Below, one piece after another: positions 38,783-47,988 of a stretch of 47,988 nucleotides of DNA. The stretch's first letter is position 1; the number at the start of each line of letters is the position of its first letter. The notes below the pieces were generated by a model that had not been told where the DNA came from, did not search any database, and worked only from the letters and a program-made list of their open reading frames with translations. The stretch lies in assembly GCA_018401745.1 (NCBI GenBank), contig JAGYJY010000026.1, positions 70,927 to 118,914 of the forward strand. The letters run 5' to 3'. The position numbers and the translations under genes are program-made. This DNA comes from Pirellulales bacterium (lineage in GTDB: Bacteria > Planctomycetota > Planctomycetia > Pirellulales > UBA1268).

Positions 38783-40064
38783 GTGCCTCCGCACCCGCAC
38801 CAGCGAAGGCCGGCCGCACCACTCGAGGCCTCCGAGTGGCCTGCGGGGTTTTCCTTGCCATCGCCGCAGCCCTGGCCATCGTCTGGGGCATCGAGCGTTG
38901 GCAGAGCTGGCCGCTGCGACAAGGCGAAACGGCCTTGGCGGCTGGTGATCCCGAACGCGCGGAGGCCTTTGCAGGGTTTTATCTTGAGAGTCATTCCGCT
39001 GATCCACGTGGCCTCTCGCTGCAGGCCCGAGCACTCGTGGCCCTTGGCCGTGGCCAGGAGGCAGTGGCCATTTACGAGAAGATCGGGGCTGCCTCGGCGG
39101 ACGATGTCCACGCCTGGGCTGCCGCCTATCTGCTCACCGAATCCTGGTCACGAGCCTCACACCTGCTTGAGCAGTTTCTTCGCATGCAGCCTGAGAACGC
39201 TGATGCAACCTACGAGCTCGCCACCTGCACAGCCCGTCTTGGGCAGCTGAAAGCGGCTGTCGAGATTGCCGAGCGCTACACCGACATCTCTGGCATGACA
39301 GCCCAGGGGCATCTCCTGCAGGCCATCTTCCACCAAGACCTCGGCGACTCGGCCTCGGCGGCTGCGGCCTACGAGCGTGTGCTTGAGTCGCGGCCTGATG
39401 CCGCCGATCTCCAGCTCCCTCCCCATGAAATCCTGCTGCAGCATGGCAACACCTTGCTCGATCAAGGTGACGCAGCAGCGGCGATGGCACAGTTTCAGCG
39501 GAGCATCGCAGTTGCCCCGACCGGTGAAGCCTTCTTCAGGCTTGGTCGGGCAGCCGCCCAGACTCGGCGACCAGGAGGCCGCTTGCAAGGCCTGGGAGCA
39601 GGCCGTCGCCATCCAGCCCACCAGCGTGTCGCCCCGCGAGGCACTCGGCCGAAGCAGCCCTGGCCAACGGCAACATTCCGGCAGCAGAGGAGTGGCTCGC
39701 TCCCCTCACCAGCGTCGCTGGTGAACGGGCAGAAACCGCCTATCTCTTTCAACGAATCGCCGCGAGCCAGAGTGATCAGGAGGCCTTCGCTCGTTGGAAG
39801 GCGATCGCCGACACCGCTCGCGGACGGCAGCAGCGGGAGCGGCTGATCGAACAGTTTGTCATCGCCGCACCAACAAACCCGTGGGCGATGGCTGTCCGGG
39901 CCCATCGCTTTGCCGCAGCCGGCAACTGGCAGCAGGCGGGCGATCTGCTCGAAGGACTCCCCTCGTCATTCGATGAGGAGCCCTTCGTGCAGGATCTTCG
40001 AGCAGCGGTTGAGGCACAGGGATCACTTCCCTCGCTCGACGCTGTTCCTGTGAACGAGCCCTGA
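38779..40064 (+). CDS. TPR protein with N-terminal membrane segment (two frameshifts)
   Basis: About 427 residues when two +1 breaks at about 39560-39570 and 39649-39650 are bridged. After a membrane segment (GLRVACGVFLAIAAALAIVWG, about 17-37) the protein is a run of tetratricopeptide repeats, for example AEAFAGFYLESHSADPRGLS and ATYELATCTARLGQLKAAVE. Across the first break it continues LGDQEAACKAWEQAVAIQP, and across the second EAALANGNIPAAEEWLAPL. The last part runs to TGA 40062-40064 (ending SLPSLDAVPVNEP). TPR domains assemble protein complexes. Overlap with the CRTAC1-like lipoprotein suggests joint action at the membrane. It ends 16 bases before the convergent lipoprotein stop. Confidence 0.78.
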
Positions 40065-40080
40065 ACGCAGCCTCAGGCTG

Positions 40081-40257
40081 CTACTGGTTCTCATACTTCT
40101 CTCGCTGATTGTCAGGCATGCCCTGCATCGCACGTTCCATCGGGCTCTGCCCTTCCTGCTGAACGGGCTCCACGGTCGGCTCCGGGCTCGGCTCCGAACA
40201 GCCGGTGACACCAAACATCGCCACCGCCAGCAGTGAGAAAAACAGCTTCTTCTTCAT
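40081..40257 (-). CDS. Small lipoprotein (58 residues)
   Basis: MKKKLFFSLLAVAMFGVTGC is a textbook lipoprotein leader with the lipobox VTGC; the mature part is only about 39 residues, acidic and proline-rich at first, then charged (ERAMQGMPDNQREKYENQ). GGAG about 8 bases before the ATG supports this start over an earlier in-frame one. No family recognised. It stands between a convergent TPR gene and an upstream TPR gene in the same direction (147 bases away). That gap contains a 7-bp hairpin (CGGCCGC with GCGGCCG, 40294-40313). Confidence 0.75.
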   Translation of the reverse strand: MKKKLFFSLLAVAMFGVTGCSEPSPEPTVEPVQQEGQSPMERAMQGMPDNQREKYENQ

Positions 40258-40404
40258 GACGCTCGCTCCAAGAGTTTCGTACACAACAGTTTGCGGCCGC
40301 TTTCCCGCGGCCGTCCACGGAGAGCGGTCGCTCCTGCCGGCTGAACAACCGGCTGCTGCAAACTCACCCCGAACCGTCCAGTTTATCCCCTCCCAGCCTC
40401 TGGT

Positions 40405-41778
40405 CTAGCGATCCCCGATCGCCGTCCAGGCAACTGCTTCCCAGCCGCTTGCCTCCCGCTCCCGCCCAAGCTCTCGGTAAAACGAGGCCATCGCGGCAGC
40501 CACCTGCGGATCCGCAGGAGCCCCCAGGGAATCGAGCAAGGCCTGCAGCCGCTCCTGCGGGATCTGCTCCTGAATCTGCTGCACCCGCTCCCGTTCTCTG
40601 GCCGCCGCGTCGGTCTCTCCTGCCCGGGCGAGGCAGCCTGCGAGGCGATTGATCGCTCGCCAGTCGATCTCACCAGGCCAGATCGCGATCGCCTCGCGGT
40701 AGGCCTCAGCCGCACCGCTCGGGTCGTCTGCTGCCTCCTGCAGCACACGACCGCGGACCATCCAGTATCGCCGCCCCGCGCGAGGCTCCGGCCACCGATT
40801 GAAGGTCTCTTGAGCAGGCTCCACTTCACCAAGCTCTAAGAGGGTCTCCACCACGACGCCGAGAATGAACGGGTTTGTCTGCGCTGCCTGCGGAATCTGC
40901 CCGGCAGCCTCATCGAGCACCTCAAAGGCCAGCTCAGGCTCGTTTTCACGAAGAAAGAGCTCGGCCAGCGCCGCATGGGGAACCGGCTCCTGTGGCTCCG
41001 CCAAGCGGAACCGCTGAAGACGTCGTCGCTCCACTGCAGCACCAGGGTCGGACGCTGCCCCGCGAAACCCCATCAGCCGGTCGAGCTCTGCCGTGGAGGT
41101 CAGCGGGAAGAACTGGCTGACAAACCACTCCCGCAGCCGCAGCGGCCGCTGCTGCTCAGCCGAGAGCTCGTAGCACTGCCAGAAGGCTTCCTCAGTCTCT
41201 TCCGCCCTGCCGGTGAGCTCGAGCAGTTTCCACAAGAGCATGTGCGCCTCGAGCGACACAGGCTCAAGATCGATCGCCCGCTCAAGCGAACGCGAGGCCG
41301 TCATCGGCTCATACCGCAGAAAGAGCTCAACACGGGCCTCGGCAATCCGGGCATCCACAGCGTTTGGCGACGTGTTGGGGATGCGGGCCAGGCAGGCGAG
41401 CGAGTCGGTGATTCGTCGACCCAACGGCACCGAGTCGTCTTTGACCAATGCCTCTGCCGCCAAGAGGTTGGCCCTGGCATCAGACGGATGGAGCCAAAGG
41501 TAGCGAGCAAGTGGCTGATGCACCTCCTGCCAGAGCCCATGCCTTGCGAGCCCCTCAGCAGTTGCGAGCCCACGGCTCGCAAACCACCATGCACCGCCGG
41601 CGAAGACTGCCGCCACGAACACCGCCGCGACAAGGGCAGTCGCGACGCGGCCATTTCGCAGCGTTGCCGCTCCAGCCATGGTCTCGCTGCAAGCAAGCGG
41701 GGCGACCGTTGCCGGCCGCCCCACCTTGCAGTTTCTTCGGCCTGCTCTCGTGCGAAAGCTCTGCCGCATGGTCATCAC
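40405..41778 (-). CDS. TPR-like membrane protein
   Basis: 457 residues. A membrane segment (ATALVAAVFVAAVFAGGAWWF, about 46-66) follows a basic N-terminus; an internal ATG at 41679 is an alternative start closer to it. The rest is helical repeat sequence of TPR type, for example VDARIAEARVELFLRYEP, HAALAELFLRENEPELAFEV and EAYREAIAIWPGEIDWRAIN. It begins 6 bases after the DUF1559 stop, so the two form a unit. It resembles the TPR protein at 38779-40064 in layout (anchor plus repeats) but runs on the opposite strand. Confidence 0.8.
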   Translation of the reverse strand: MMTMRQSFRTRAGRRNCKVGRPATVAPLACSETMAGAATLRNGRVATALVAAVFVAAVFAGGAWWFASRGLATAEGLARHGLWQEVHQPLARYLWLHPSDARANLLAAEALVKDDSVPLGRRITDSLACLARIPNTSPNAVDARIAEARVELFLRYEPMTASRSLERAIDLEPVSLEAHMLLWKLLELTGRAEETEEAFWQCYELSAEQQRPLRLREWFVSQFFPLTSTAELDRLMGFRGAASDPGAAVERRRLQRFRLAEPQEPVPHAALAELFLRENEPELAFEVLDEAAGQIPQAAQTNPFILGVVVETLLELGEVEPAQETFNRWPEPRAGRRYWMVRGRVLQEAADDPSGAAEAYREAIAIWPGEIDWRAINRLAGCLARAGETDAAARERERVQQIQEQIPQERLQALLDSLGAPADPQVAAAMASFYRELGREREASGWEAVAWTAIGDR

Positions 41779-41784
41779 GTTCGC

Positions 41785-42861
41785 CTACTGGGCCGCAGCC
41801 TCGCCGCAGTTGCGGGTGCCCATGGCCCACCACACGTCATTGGCAACGTCGTCGGTCAACGAAACGGACGCCGCCGTCCATCATGCCCACATTGACACCG
41901 CCGGGATGCTCACTCATCGCAGCCAGCAGGTTGGATCCGTACCAGTCGCCGCCACCAGGGCCGTCCCAGGTCTGGCAGCTCTTCTCATTCGGCATCATCG
42001 TGTGCGAATACGCACCACCCGCAGCCATAAACGACCACGACCAGCCGCCGCCACGCATGATGCGGCCGCCACCGCCATCGTTGAGGGCGGTCTGATTCAA
42101 GCAGCTCTGCCGCATCTCCGCCGTCGAGTTGCCTCGCGCCCAGTTGTAGACCTGGCTCCGCATCAGCTTCCTGTTGTTGGTGATGTTGCCGTGCCACTTT
42201 TCGATCACAAACTCGGAATAGCCGGCTGTCTTGCTCGTGCCGTCGCTGATCGAGCCCATCGTCACCGGCGGGTCGCCGTAGGGGTCGACCTCATGGCGAT
42301 ACGACGCGATGCCGTTGTGCTGCGTCTCGCCGGCATGAGACGCACCGGAAACCGTGTGCGGCGCGTTGTGCGACGTGCCCATGTTGATCGAGTAGGTGTG
42401 GTTTGCCGATCCATCACCGATTCGATTCGGGCTCGACGGACAGACAAAGGTCGACACCCGATTGTTGAGGGCTGACGTTGTTGGCCGCCGGCGTAGCACC
42501 GCTGCCCCAGCCGGGGTGGTAGGCGCCGCCCTTCTTGTCGCCGAGGGCGTCGTAGATGGTCTGCTCCTCGATAAACGAAAGCAGCTTCACCTTGTCGGAG
42601 AAATAGTAGGCCTCGTAGGTCGTGCCCCAGCCGACACTCTGGGGAAACTCCCCGTTCGTGTCGTGGTGGTTGTGCATCGCCAGCATGATCTGCCTGACGT
42701 TGTTCTGGCACTGGCTGCGGCGGGCCGCCTCACGAGCCGACTGCACGGCGGGCAGCAAGAGGCCCACCAAGACACCGATGATGGCAATCACAACGAGCAG
42801 TTCGACGAGCGTAAAGCCGCGCCTGACCGCGGATCGCCTTGGAAAGCGAAACGAGTTGCAT
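41785..42861 (-). CDS. DUF1559 pilin-like protein (three frameshifts)
   Basis: About 357 residues when three +1 breaks are bridged, at about 42835-42860, 42466-42472 and 41852-41856. The best start is ATG 42861, preceded by TAGGAG 7 bases away, but its frame leads into the conserved prepilin motif [20 protein letters not shown] only after one shift. A GTG at 42869 is in frame but overlaps the ribosome-binding site. DUF1559 continues with [15 protein letters not shown], then, past the second break, [16 protein letters not shown]. The C-terminal [18 protein letters not shown] has the family's usual end, and past the third break [15 protein letters not shown]. The type IV pilin-like leader implies prepilin-peptidase processing; the role in planctomycetes is not established. 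A TPR gene follows 6 bases later. Confidence 0.82.
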
Positions 42862-43099
42862 GGGATCACTCCTAGACAAGAAAACGCATCAAAAAGAATG
42901 CAGCATCAACCCCAAGAGAGTCGGCGCAAAAAATGCCGCACGAATGAAAACACCAACCCCCCGAGAGCGTCCTGAAGTTTATGCGGAAACTCCGCCGGCG
43001 TGCAAGTCAATCCCTAGCGGCACGGCCACCGTCCCTTGCTTCTGCACATGAGGGATCTCTATGACGGCGAAATCAGCGATTTTGGTGGCAAGGCTGCAC

Positions 43100-43137
43100 A
43101 AAAAAAGGTGGCAGGCAGCCTCTCGCCACCTGCCACC
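43100..43137 (-). terminator. Rho-independent terminator after the lipoprotein gene
   Basis: On the minus strand GGTGGCAGG (43137-43129) pairs with CCTGCCACC (43115-43107), a 9-bp perfect stem with a 13-base loop, followed by seven T residues (43106-43100). It lies about 20 bases after the carboxypeptidase-regulatory-like gene stop, and ends the DUF1559/lipoprotein unit. Confidence 0.9.
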
Positions 43138-43156
43138 TCTTCGTTGTTACAGCTCT

Positions 43157-43594
43157 TTACTTCGTTGAGAGCTCAATCGGCGGAAGTTTGGTCGTGCTGT
43201 CGCTGACCTCCACGGAGATCTTTGACTGACCGAGCACCATAAACGCACCGCCCAGCCGGTCAGGCGTGTCCGGGGTTTCCCCCATTCCGCCGCTGCCAAA
43301 CTTCACGGGCTCCGGCCAGCTCGCCGTCACCTTGTAGCTGCCAGCAGGCATGCCGGACTCTCCATTCGTGACGGTCGAGAAGCTTCCCGAGGCGTCACTC
43401 GTGGCGGTGCTCACGCCGTTGCCGCCGTGGAAGAGCAGCACCACTCCCTCAGCGGGCTGTCCATCAACCGCCACGCTTCCGCTCACCGGAATCAGCGTCT
43501 CACCGCTGCCACCACAGCCAAGGGTGGCTGCGAGCAGCATCGCTCCCAGCCAGACCTTCGGCGACACTCGCATCAACGACATGCTCGTTCTCAT
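43157..43594 (-). CDS. Lipoprotein with carboxypeptidase-regulatory-like (Ig-like) domain
   Basis: 145 residues. The leader WLGAMLLAATLGCGGSGE has a lipobox (TLGC). The mature part has VSGSVAVDGQPAEGVVLLFH, then GNGVSTATSDASGSF and MPAGSYKVTASWPEP: the pattern of the carboxypeptidase D regulatory-like fold, as commonly seen beside DUF1559 genes in planctomycetes. The start is ATG 43594; ATG 43582 is an alternative. It follows the DUF1559 gene by 23 bases and is followed by a terminator. Function unknown, probably a surface protein. Confidence 0.85.
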   Translation of the reverse strand: MRTSMSLMRVSPKVWLGAMLLAATLGCGGSGETLIPVSGSVAVDGQPAEGVVLLFHGGNGVSTATSDASGSFSTVTNGESGMPAGSYKVTASWPEPVKFGSGGMGETPDTPDRLGGAFMVLGQSKISVEVSDSTTKLPPIELSTK

Positions 43595-43617
43595 TTCTCT
43601 CAGTGAAGGATTCCGCT

Positions 43618-44670
43618 CTAGTCGAGGCTAAACGCCTCGCCCCCGTTGCGGGTTACAAAGCCGATGAAGACCTGCGGAGAGACCTCCTCATTGAGGAACA
43701 TCACGGAGCCATCGCCACGCAGCGTGACCACACCACTGGGATGAAAGCCATAGGGATTGTCCGCGTTGAGCACGTTGATGTTGGAGCAGCCCGGCTCCTG
43801 CGGGTTGGCGGGGTTTGCCCCCGACAGTCCGCGAGGCCGACGAGCGATGTTCCAGTCGCCGTAAAACGAGTTGAGATTAATGTTGTTTGGGGGCTGGGCG
43901 ATGTTTCTTCCCCGAAACCAGATCCCCTGCTTTCCCGCGATCTCGGTAAAGCAGAGCGTCTTGGAAAGACCGTCCTTCACCTCGCCAAACTTCACGGTGC
44001 TCTTCACCCTTGAGTCCGCCGTTCCCAGCATCGCATTGTCGGTGTTGGTCGCGGGCAAACCCGCACAGGCATTGAGCGTCGAGTGAATGCCCCGCAGCGG
44101 AGCGTAGTCTGTCCGTGGCAGGATGAACGAACCTGACATTCCCACGGCGGCAAAGTACGGTCCATAGTCCGACTCCTCCCTCGTCGCTGGCGAGGAGGGA
44201 CAGAGAAACGTCTTGATATCCGACATCGACATCGGATTGTTCTGGCCGCCTGGCCACGGCGGCGGCAGGTTGACGGGATCAAGCAGCGGACGCTTGATGT
44301 CAAACATGTTGTGGATGTTGCCCTCTTCGAGAAACGGCAGCAGTTGACCGAGGGCGCTGAAGGTGTACTGGGCGTCGCTCGTCATGTTGTAGAGCGGGCT
44401 CGGCGGGTTCGTCGGCTCCGGCACCCACTTCTGCCACGCGGGCACGTAGCTGAACGTGCTTTCGTGGTTGTGGAGCGCCAGGCCGACCTGCTTGAGATGA
44501 TTGAAGCACTGTGAACGGCGAGCCGCCTCGCGGGCTGACTGCACTGCCGGCAGCAGAAGCCCAACAAGCACGCCGATGATGGCGATCACAACGAGGAGTT
44601 CAACCAGCGTGAAACCCCGCCGGGCACTCCCCCACACGCTGCCGCGATCCCAGAAACAACGATGGCGCAT
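43618..44670 (-). CDS. DUF1559 pilin-like protein
   Basis: 350 residues, intact. The start ATG 44670 has GGGAGG about 7 bases upstream, and an earlier in-frame ATG (44787) only adds unlike sequence. The prepilin motif [16 protein letters not shown] is at about 18-33 (cleavage after G19), followed by [15 protein letters not shown]. The DUF1559 core includes [14 protein letters not shown] and ends with [20 protein letters not shown]. The paralogue at 41785-42861 shares the N-terminal ~45 residues almost identically, but the bodies differ. It is intact, which makes the three breaks in its paralogue stand out. Confidence 0.9.
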   Translation of the reverse strand: MRHRCFWDRGSVWGSARRGFTLVELLVVIAIIGVLVGLLLPAVQSAREAARRSQCFNHLKQVGLALHNHESTFSYVPAWQKWVPEPTNPPSPLYNMTSDAQYTFSALGQLLPFLEEGNIHNMFDIKRPLLDPVNLPPPWPGGQNNPMSMSDIKTFLCPSSPATREESDYGPYFAAVGMSGSFILPRTDYAPLRGIHSTLNACAGLPATNTDNAMLGTADSRVKSTVKFGEVKDGLSKTLCFTEIAGKQGIWFRGRNIAQPPNNINLNSFYGDWNIARRPRGLSGANPANPQEPGCSNINVLNADNPYGFHPSGVVTLRGDGSVMFLNEEVSPQVFIGFVTRNGGEAFSLD

Positions 44671-44938
44671 CGGAAACCTCCCTGAGCGCTCGGAGTTTCG
44701 CCCGTTCCGCACACTGCTGGAGCGGGCAACCCTCCGGAATGAATGAAAAGAACGAATCCCTAAAACCCGAAAACAAACCAACGACACAAAACAACAGACG
44801 ATGGCTCAACGACTCTCGGTGCACGCTCACGCTCGCCACTGGTCAAAACGCCAGCCAGACGATGCTTCTCTTCCCTTCACCCCTACAAGTAAGTTACAGC
44901 TACAGCCCGCGTTTCCGCAACACCCCGGCAGCTCAATC

Positions 44939-46401
44939 TCATCGCTTGACCGCAGCCGCCGATTTCTTCTCTTCGCCGCGTTCGGTAGCCTCCAGCAAAC
45001 CCTCAAAGGGCAGGGTCGTGGGGTCCACATCCTCGAACGGAAGCACGTCCGGCGTGATCCGAACGGCAGTGGACACTTTGAACGGAAAGGGGCTGCCCGA
45101 GTCGTAGGCCAGCTCAACAAGGGCAGCATTCCAGCCCTTCTCCGGCCGGCTTGGCAGCGCCAACCCACGAGCCGTCTGCCTGCCGCTTTAGTTTCGTCGG
45201 CTGCCACGCAGGCCCGATCGTCATCAGCCGGAAATCGCGAGCCTCAGGATTGGCTGCCTGCCAGAGGACCACCTCCAGGGGATCGACGTCGCTGATCACG
45301 CGAATCGCCCCGTCGGGCTCAAACGTCCAGGCCGGCTTCGGCCTGAGGCTTTCCGCTCACCACCATCTGGTAGAAGGCCACGATGCTCGGCACAGCGTCG
45401 GGGTTTTTTTCGACGGAATGGTCGGCATTGGGAACGTAGCGAAGGTGTTTTTCACCTGGCAGGTCGTCGTAGTAAAACTGCGAGGAATCGGGGCAGAAAA
45501 ACTGATCGCCGCTGCCATTCACCACATACTTCGGCAGCGTCAGCCGCTCGCGATACGAAAACGGATCGGCAACCGCGTAGAGATCCGGCATCCGGGGGTG
45601 ATCCAACCGCTCGAGGATGTGGTGCTGCACGTAGTTGCCAAGTGCCTTGGCCCAAAAGCCGTAGACAGCGCCGTGATGGCGAACCGACTTGTCGACGTTG
45701 AGAACATCGATCACGATCGGCACGATGGCCTCGCACCGCGGATCGACGATGCCGGTCATCCAGGTGGTCCAGCCCCGCTTGGAACCTCCGGCCACCACAA
45801 ACTTCTCAACCGGTGCGCCCTGCTCCCGCGACCACTCCTGCAGGCAATCCATCGCTTTGACCACGCTCTTGACCATCGGCAAGCGGGGCAGCCAGGTGGC
45901 GTCGCCGGTCTCCAGAAACTCGGCCCAGCAGTAGCCGATCAGATCGTCTTCGACCCGCCCCTCGCCATCACCGTGAAAGACGAGCGGCTGATTGGGAACC
46001 ATTTTGAGTTCGGCCACGATGCTGCCTGTGGCTTCGGCAATCTGATGGATCATGGGGCTTGCCCCCTCAGGCATGGGGCGGTCGTTCCCGCCGCCCCCAA
46101 CCATCAGAAACACCCGGTCGGTCTTCAGCTGCTCGGGCTTCACGACAACCAGCCAATGCTCCCAGGCCGTGCGGTTAACCTCGCCGGGAGCCCGCCACGA
46201 CTGTGATCGCAGTTTGATGATCGAGGTCGTCGACGGATTGCCGCCGATGGTCTTGGCAACCTCCCACGCGTAGCTGGGATCGGGAGCCGCGATGTAGGCA
46301 TCGAGGGCGGTCTTGGTGGCCGCTTCGGGGCTACGGGCGAAGCCTGTGGACGCCAACAGACAGGCCGCAACCGCTGCGATAATGGGATGTTTGTTGTGCA
46401 T
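44939..46401 (-). CDS. PhoPQ-activated pathogenicity-related (PqaA-like) hydrolase (two frameshifts)
   Basis: About 486 residues when two +1 breaks at about 45338-45346 and 45153-45162 are bridged. The start is ATG 46401, after which the leader MHNKHPIIAAVAACLLAST lies directly; a TTG 18 bases upstream is unlikely. The body matches the PhoPQ-related family (alpha/beta-hydrolase fold) with VVAGGSKRGWTTWMTG, whose serine is the likely nucleophile, an Asp in FFCPDSSQFYYDD and a His in VPNADHSVEKNP, completing a plausible triad. Past the first break it continues KPAWTFEPDGAIRVISDVDP, and past the second RPEKGWNAALVELAYDSG. The name comes from a Salmonella gene; no PhoPQ control is implied here. 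Substrate unknown. A 317-base divergent gap separates it from the next gene. Confidence 0.85.
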
Positions 46402-46718
46402 AACCAAGTCTTTTACCAAACTGAGATGCCACCACTTTCATGAGAATTGCGTGAACGAAGAAACCTCGCTCTCCGATCGCAGTCCCCACTGCTCAAACGC
46501 TGCCCATGACAAAAAGTTTCGTGTTCATCGGCTCCCCCCGGGAGCCATGCTGGGGCAACCGCAGCGGCCACTTCCAGCCCACACCAGAGACTGGGCAGAC
46601 TCGCTACGTCCTTCCCCAAGAACGATCGTCAGCGTAGCGACCCGCCAGCAGAAACGCGAGTGCCTGGCGATAGACTTTTGACCGAGTGAGACCAACAGAC
46701 TGACTCTTGGGCCGAGCA
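46402..46718. other. 317-bp gap between divergent genes
   Basis: No gene seen. It probably carries promoters for both neighbours. A 7-bp hairpin (GGCTCCC with GGGAGCC, loop CCC) lies at 46530-46546. I could not fix a -10/-35 pair with confidence. A short tail of the GGGGGGAGCC kind also found in the 173-bp repeat occurs here, but the similarity is too short to call it the same repeat. Confidence 0.6.
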
Positions 46719-47988
46719 ATGCAAAATCCCGCGATTCTGGTGGTCATCACCTTCGCCCTTCTTGCCATCCTCCAGCAGCCCGCGGCCGTCGGCGAGCCAC
46801 GGGAAGCGAGGCTGCAGGTGATCAACGGCAGCCAGCAGCCTGTGGAGGTGTGCTGGCTCAGGAACGATGCCGAGCGAATCTCCAACGGCACGATCCCTCC
46901 CGGCGGGGAGTCCTTCATCTCCACGACCCTCGGCCATCGGTTTGTTTTGACTGGGAAGTCCGACGGCACCGAGACAATGGTCACGAGCAAGGTCTCGGTG
47001 CAGGCGGTGCGGTTTGCACCTCCGGATGCCGGAGGGATTCCGGCCTTCTACACGCAGCGCCGTGAAGCGGAAGGCTTTCCGATCGTGGCCTCGTCGCGGG
47101 TCAGCCCTTTCGCCCTAGAGGAAGCCGCCTTCCTCGTCGATCAGATGCTCCGCCAGCGGCCCGACGTGCGGCAGGCGATGATCGCGAGCGGTTCGCGGCT
47201 GTGCATCCTGGCCCATGACGAGTTCACCACCGACCAGCCCGAGTTTGCCCGCCTGGCCACCGCACCCGCTCCCGGCCTGCCCACGCTTCCTCCCGCGGAC
47301 TACTGGGACGCCAGGGCCCGCGGCATGGGCGGCAGCGAACGGGATCCGTTTTGTTCGTGCGGCGAAGAAAACCTGCTTGGGTATCCCGGCGACCCCTACG
47401 CTGCCGAGTGCATCCTGATTCACGAACTGGCCCACAACATCCACCTTCGCGGCATGGCCAACGTCGACCCGACCTTCGACGAGCGGCTCCGCGGCACCTA
47501 CCAGCGGGCGATGGCAGCCGGGCTCTGGAAGGGCGTGTATGCGAGCGTCAACCACCACGAGTATTTCGCCGAAGGCGTGCAGTCGTGGTTCGACAACAAT
47601 CGCACCAACGACCACGACCACAACCATGTCGACACCCGCGAGGAGCTGATCGCCTACGACCCCGGGCTCGCCGATCTCTGCCGAGAGGTCTTCGGCGACA
47701 CGCAGCTCCGCTACACAAAACCCGCCACGCGGCTGCATGGCCACCTGGCCGGCTACGACCCGGCAACGGCTCCCACGTTCGCTTGGCCCGACCGCCTCGA
47801 CGCCGCCCGCCAGGCGATCCGAGAGCAGGCCACCAGGCGCAACGCCGAGGCCACGGCTCCGCCCGAGGAATCCTCCGCCCCGCCAACAGCCAGCCCAGCC
47901 GAATCGGCAGTTTCTGCCATCCGAAAGCCGATTCCTGACAAGCTCGTCGTGCTTACCTCCGACGACTCCGCCACGTCGCATGCCACGA
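46719..47988 (+). CDS. Secreted VHL-beta/lethal-factor-like zinc metallopeptidase, 3' end outside window
   Basis: The frame is open from ATG 46719 to the window edge (423 codons). The leader is MQNPAILVVITFALLAILQQ. Residues about 32-90 (LQVINGSQQPVEVCWL, NGTIPPGGES and LGHRFVLTG) match the beta domain of von Hippel-Lindau protein: compare the CNRSPRVVLPVWL and TLPPG elements known from human VHL. The catalytic domain has HELAH at 235-239 and HHEYFAEG at 279-286, the HExxH plus E(F/Y)FAE pattern of anthrax lethal-factor-like metallopeptidases, with E281 as the probable third ligand. A proline/alanine/serine-rich tail (about 378-400) may be a linker to another part. Secretion is inferred from the leader. 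The substrate is unknown. Confidence 0.85.
   Translation, partial: MQNPAILVVITFALLAILQQPAAVGEPREARLQVINGSQQPVEVCWLRNDAERISNGTIPPGGESFISTTLGHRFVLTGKSDGTETMVTSKVSVQAVRFAPPDAGGIPAFYTQRREAEGFPIVASSRVSPFALEEAAFLVDQMLRQRPDVRQAMIASGSRLCILAHDEFTTDQPEFARLATAPAPGLPTLPPADYWDARARGMGGSERDPFCSCGEENLLGYPGDPYAAECILIHELAHNIHLRGMANVDPTFDERLRGTYQRAMAAGLWKGVYASVNHHEYFAEGVQSWFDNNRTNDHDHNHVDTREELIAYDPGLADLCREVFGDTQLRYTKPATRLHGHLAGYDPATAPTFAWPDRLDAARQAIREQATRRNAEATAPPEESSAPPTASPAESAVSAIRKPIPDKLVVLTSDDSATSHAT

Noticed and set aside
40066..40080. GCAGCCTCAGGCTGC hairpin between convergent genes as a terminator
   Set aside because: Short stem and no T-tract.
46530..46546. Hairpin in the 46402-46718 gap as a copy of the 173-bp repeat
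   Set aside because: Only about 10 matching bases.

Overview
The window looks like part of a high-GC planctomycete chromosome, most likely Pirellulales-like. This is inferred from gene content: many DUF1549/DUF1553 (PSD1), DUF1501, DUF1552 and DUF1587/1592/1588/1595/1585 proteins, DUF1559 pilin-like proteins, tandem CRTAC1-type ASPIC/UnbV proteins, and a GATase-like plus ABC-2 exporter cluster. No tRNA, rRNA, CRISPR array, insertion sequence or phage gene was recognised.

Layout. Bases 1-12267 run leftward. A GntR/FCD regulator is followed by four short-overlap genes (PSD1, DUF1501, DUF1592-type, DUF1552), then a second PSD1 gene and a partial secreted Ig-like protein. Bases 12268-13036 are non-coding and hold a 173-bp tandem repeat rich in hairpins, plus a perfect 16-bp palindrome upstream of the regulator. 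Bases 13037-16720 run rightward (PSD1 + DUF1501). Bases 16739-23426 run leftward: a very large cytochrome/WD40/Ig-like/PSD1 fusion followed by its DUF1501 partner. Bases 23705-28883 run rightward and encode an exporter (GATase-like membrane protein, ATPase, permease), followed by a HEAT-repeat protein. Bases 30856-40064 are a rightward cluster: PSD1, DUF1501, WD40, two CRTAC1-like proteins and a TPR protein. Bases 40081-46401 run leftward: a small lipoprotein, a TPR protein, two DUF1559 pilin-like proteins, a carboxypeptidase-regulatory-like lipoprotein and a PhoPQ-related hydrolase. A divergent gene at 46719 leaves the window and encodes a secreted VHL-beta/metallopeptidase fusion.

How the genes fit together. 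The dominant theme is exported haem-binding PSD1-type proteins, each next to a DUF1501 or DUF1552 protein with a twin-arginine-like leader. Five such pairs lie in 48 kb. Their biochemical role is not established, so I give none beyond the domains. The GntR regulator may control two of these units: nearly the same palindrome sits about 114 bp before its own start and before the start of the large fusion gene.

The most unusual pattern concerns reading frames. Nine otherwise well-conserved genes are broken by 16 frame changes, and 15 of the 16 go in the same (+1) direction. The simplest reading is an insertion-biased assembly error. Pervasive mutation or +1 translational frameshifting are alternatives that reads or proteomics could separate. 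I annotate these genes as single CDSs spanning the shifts.
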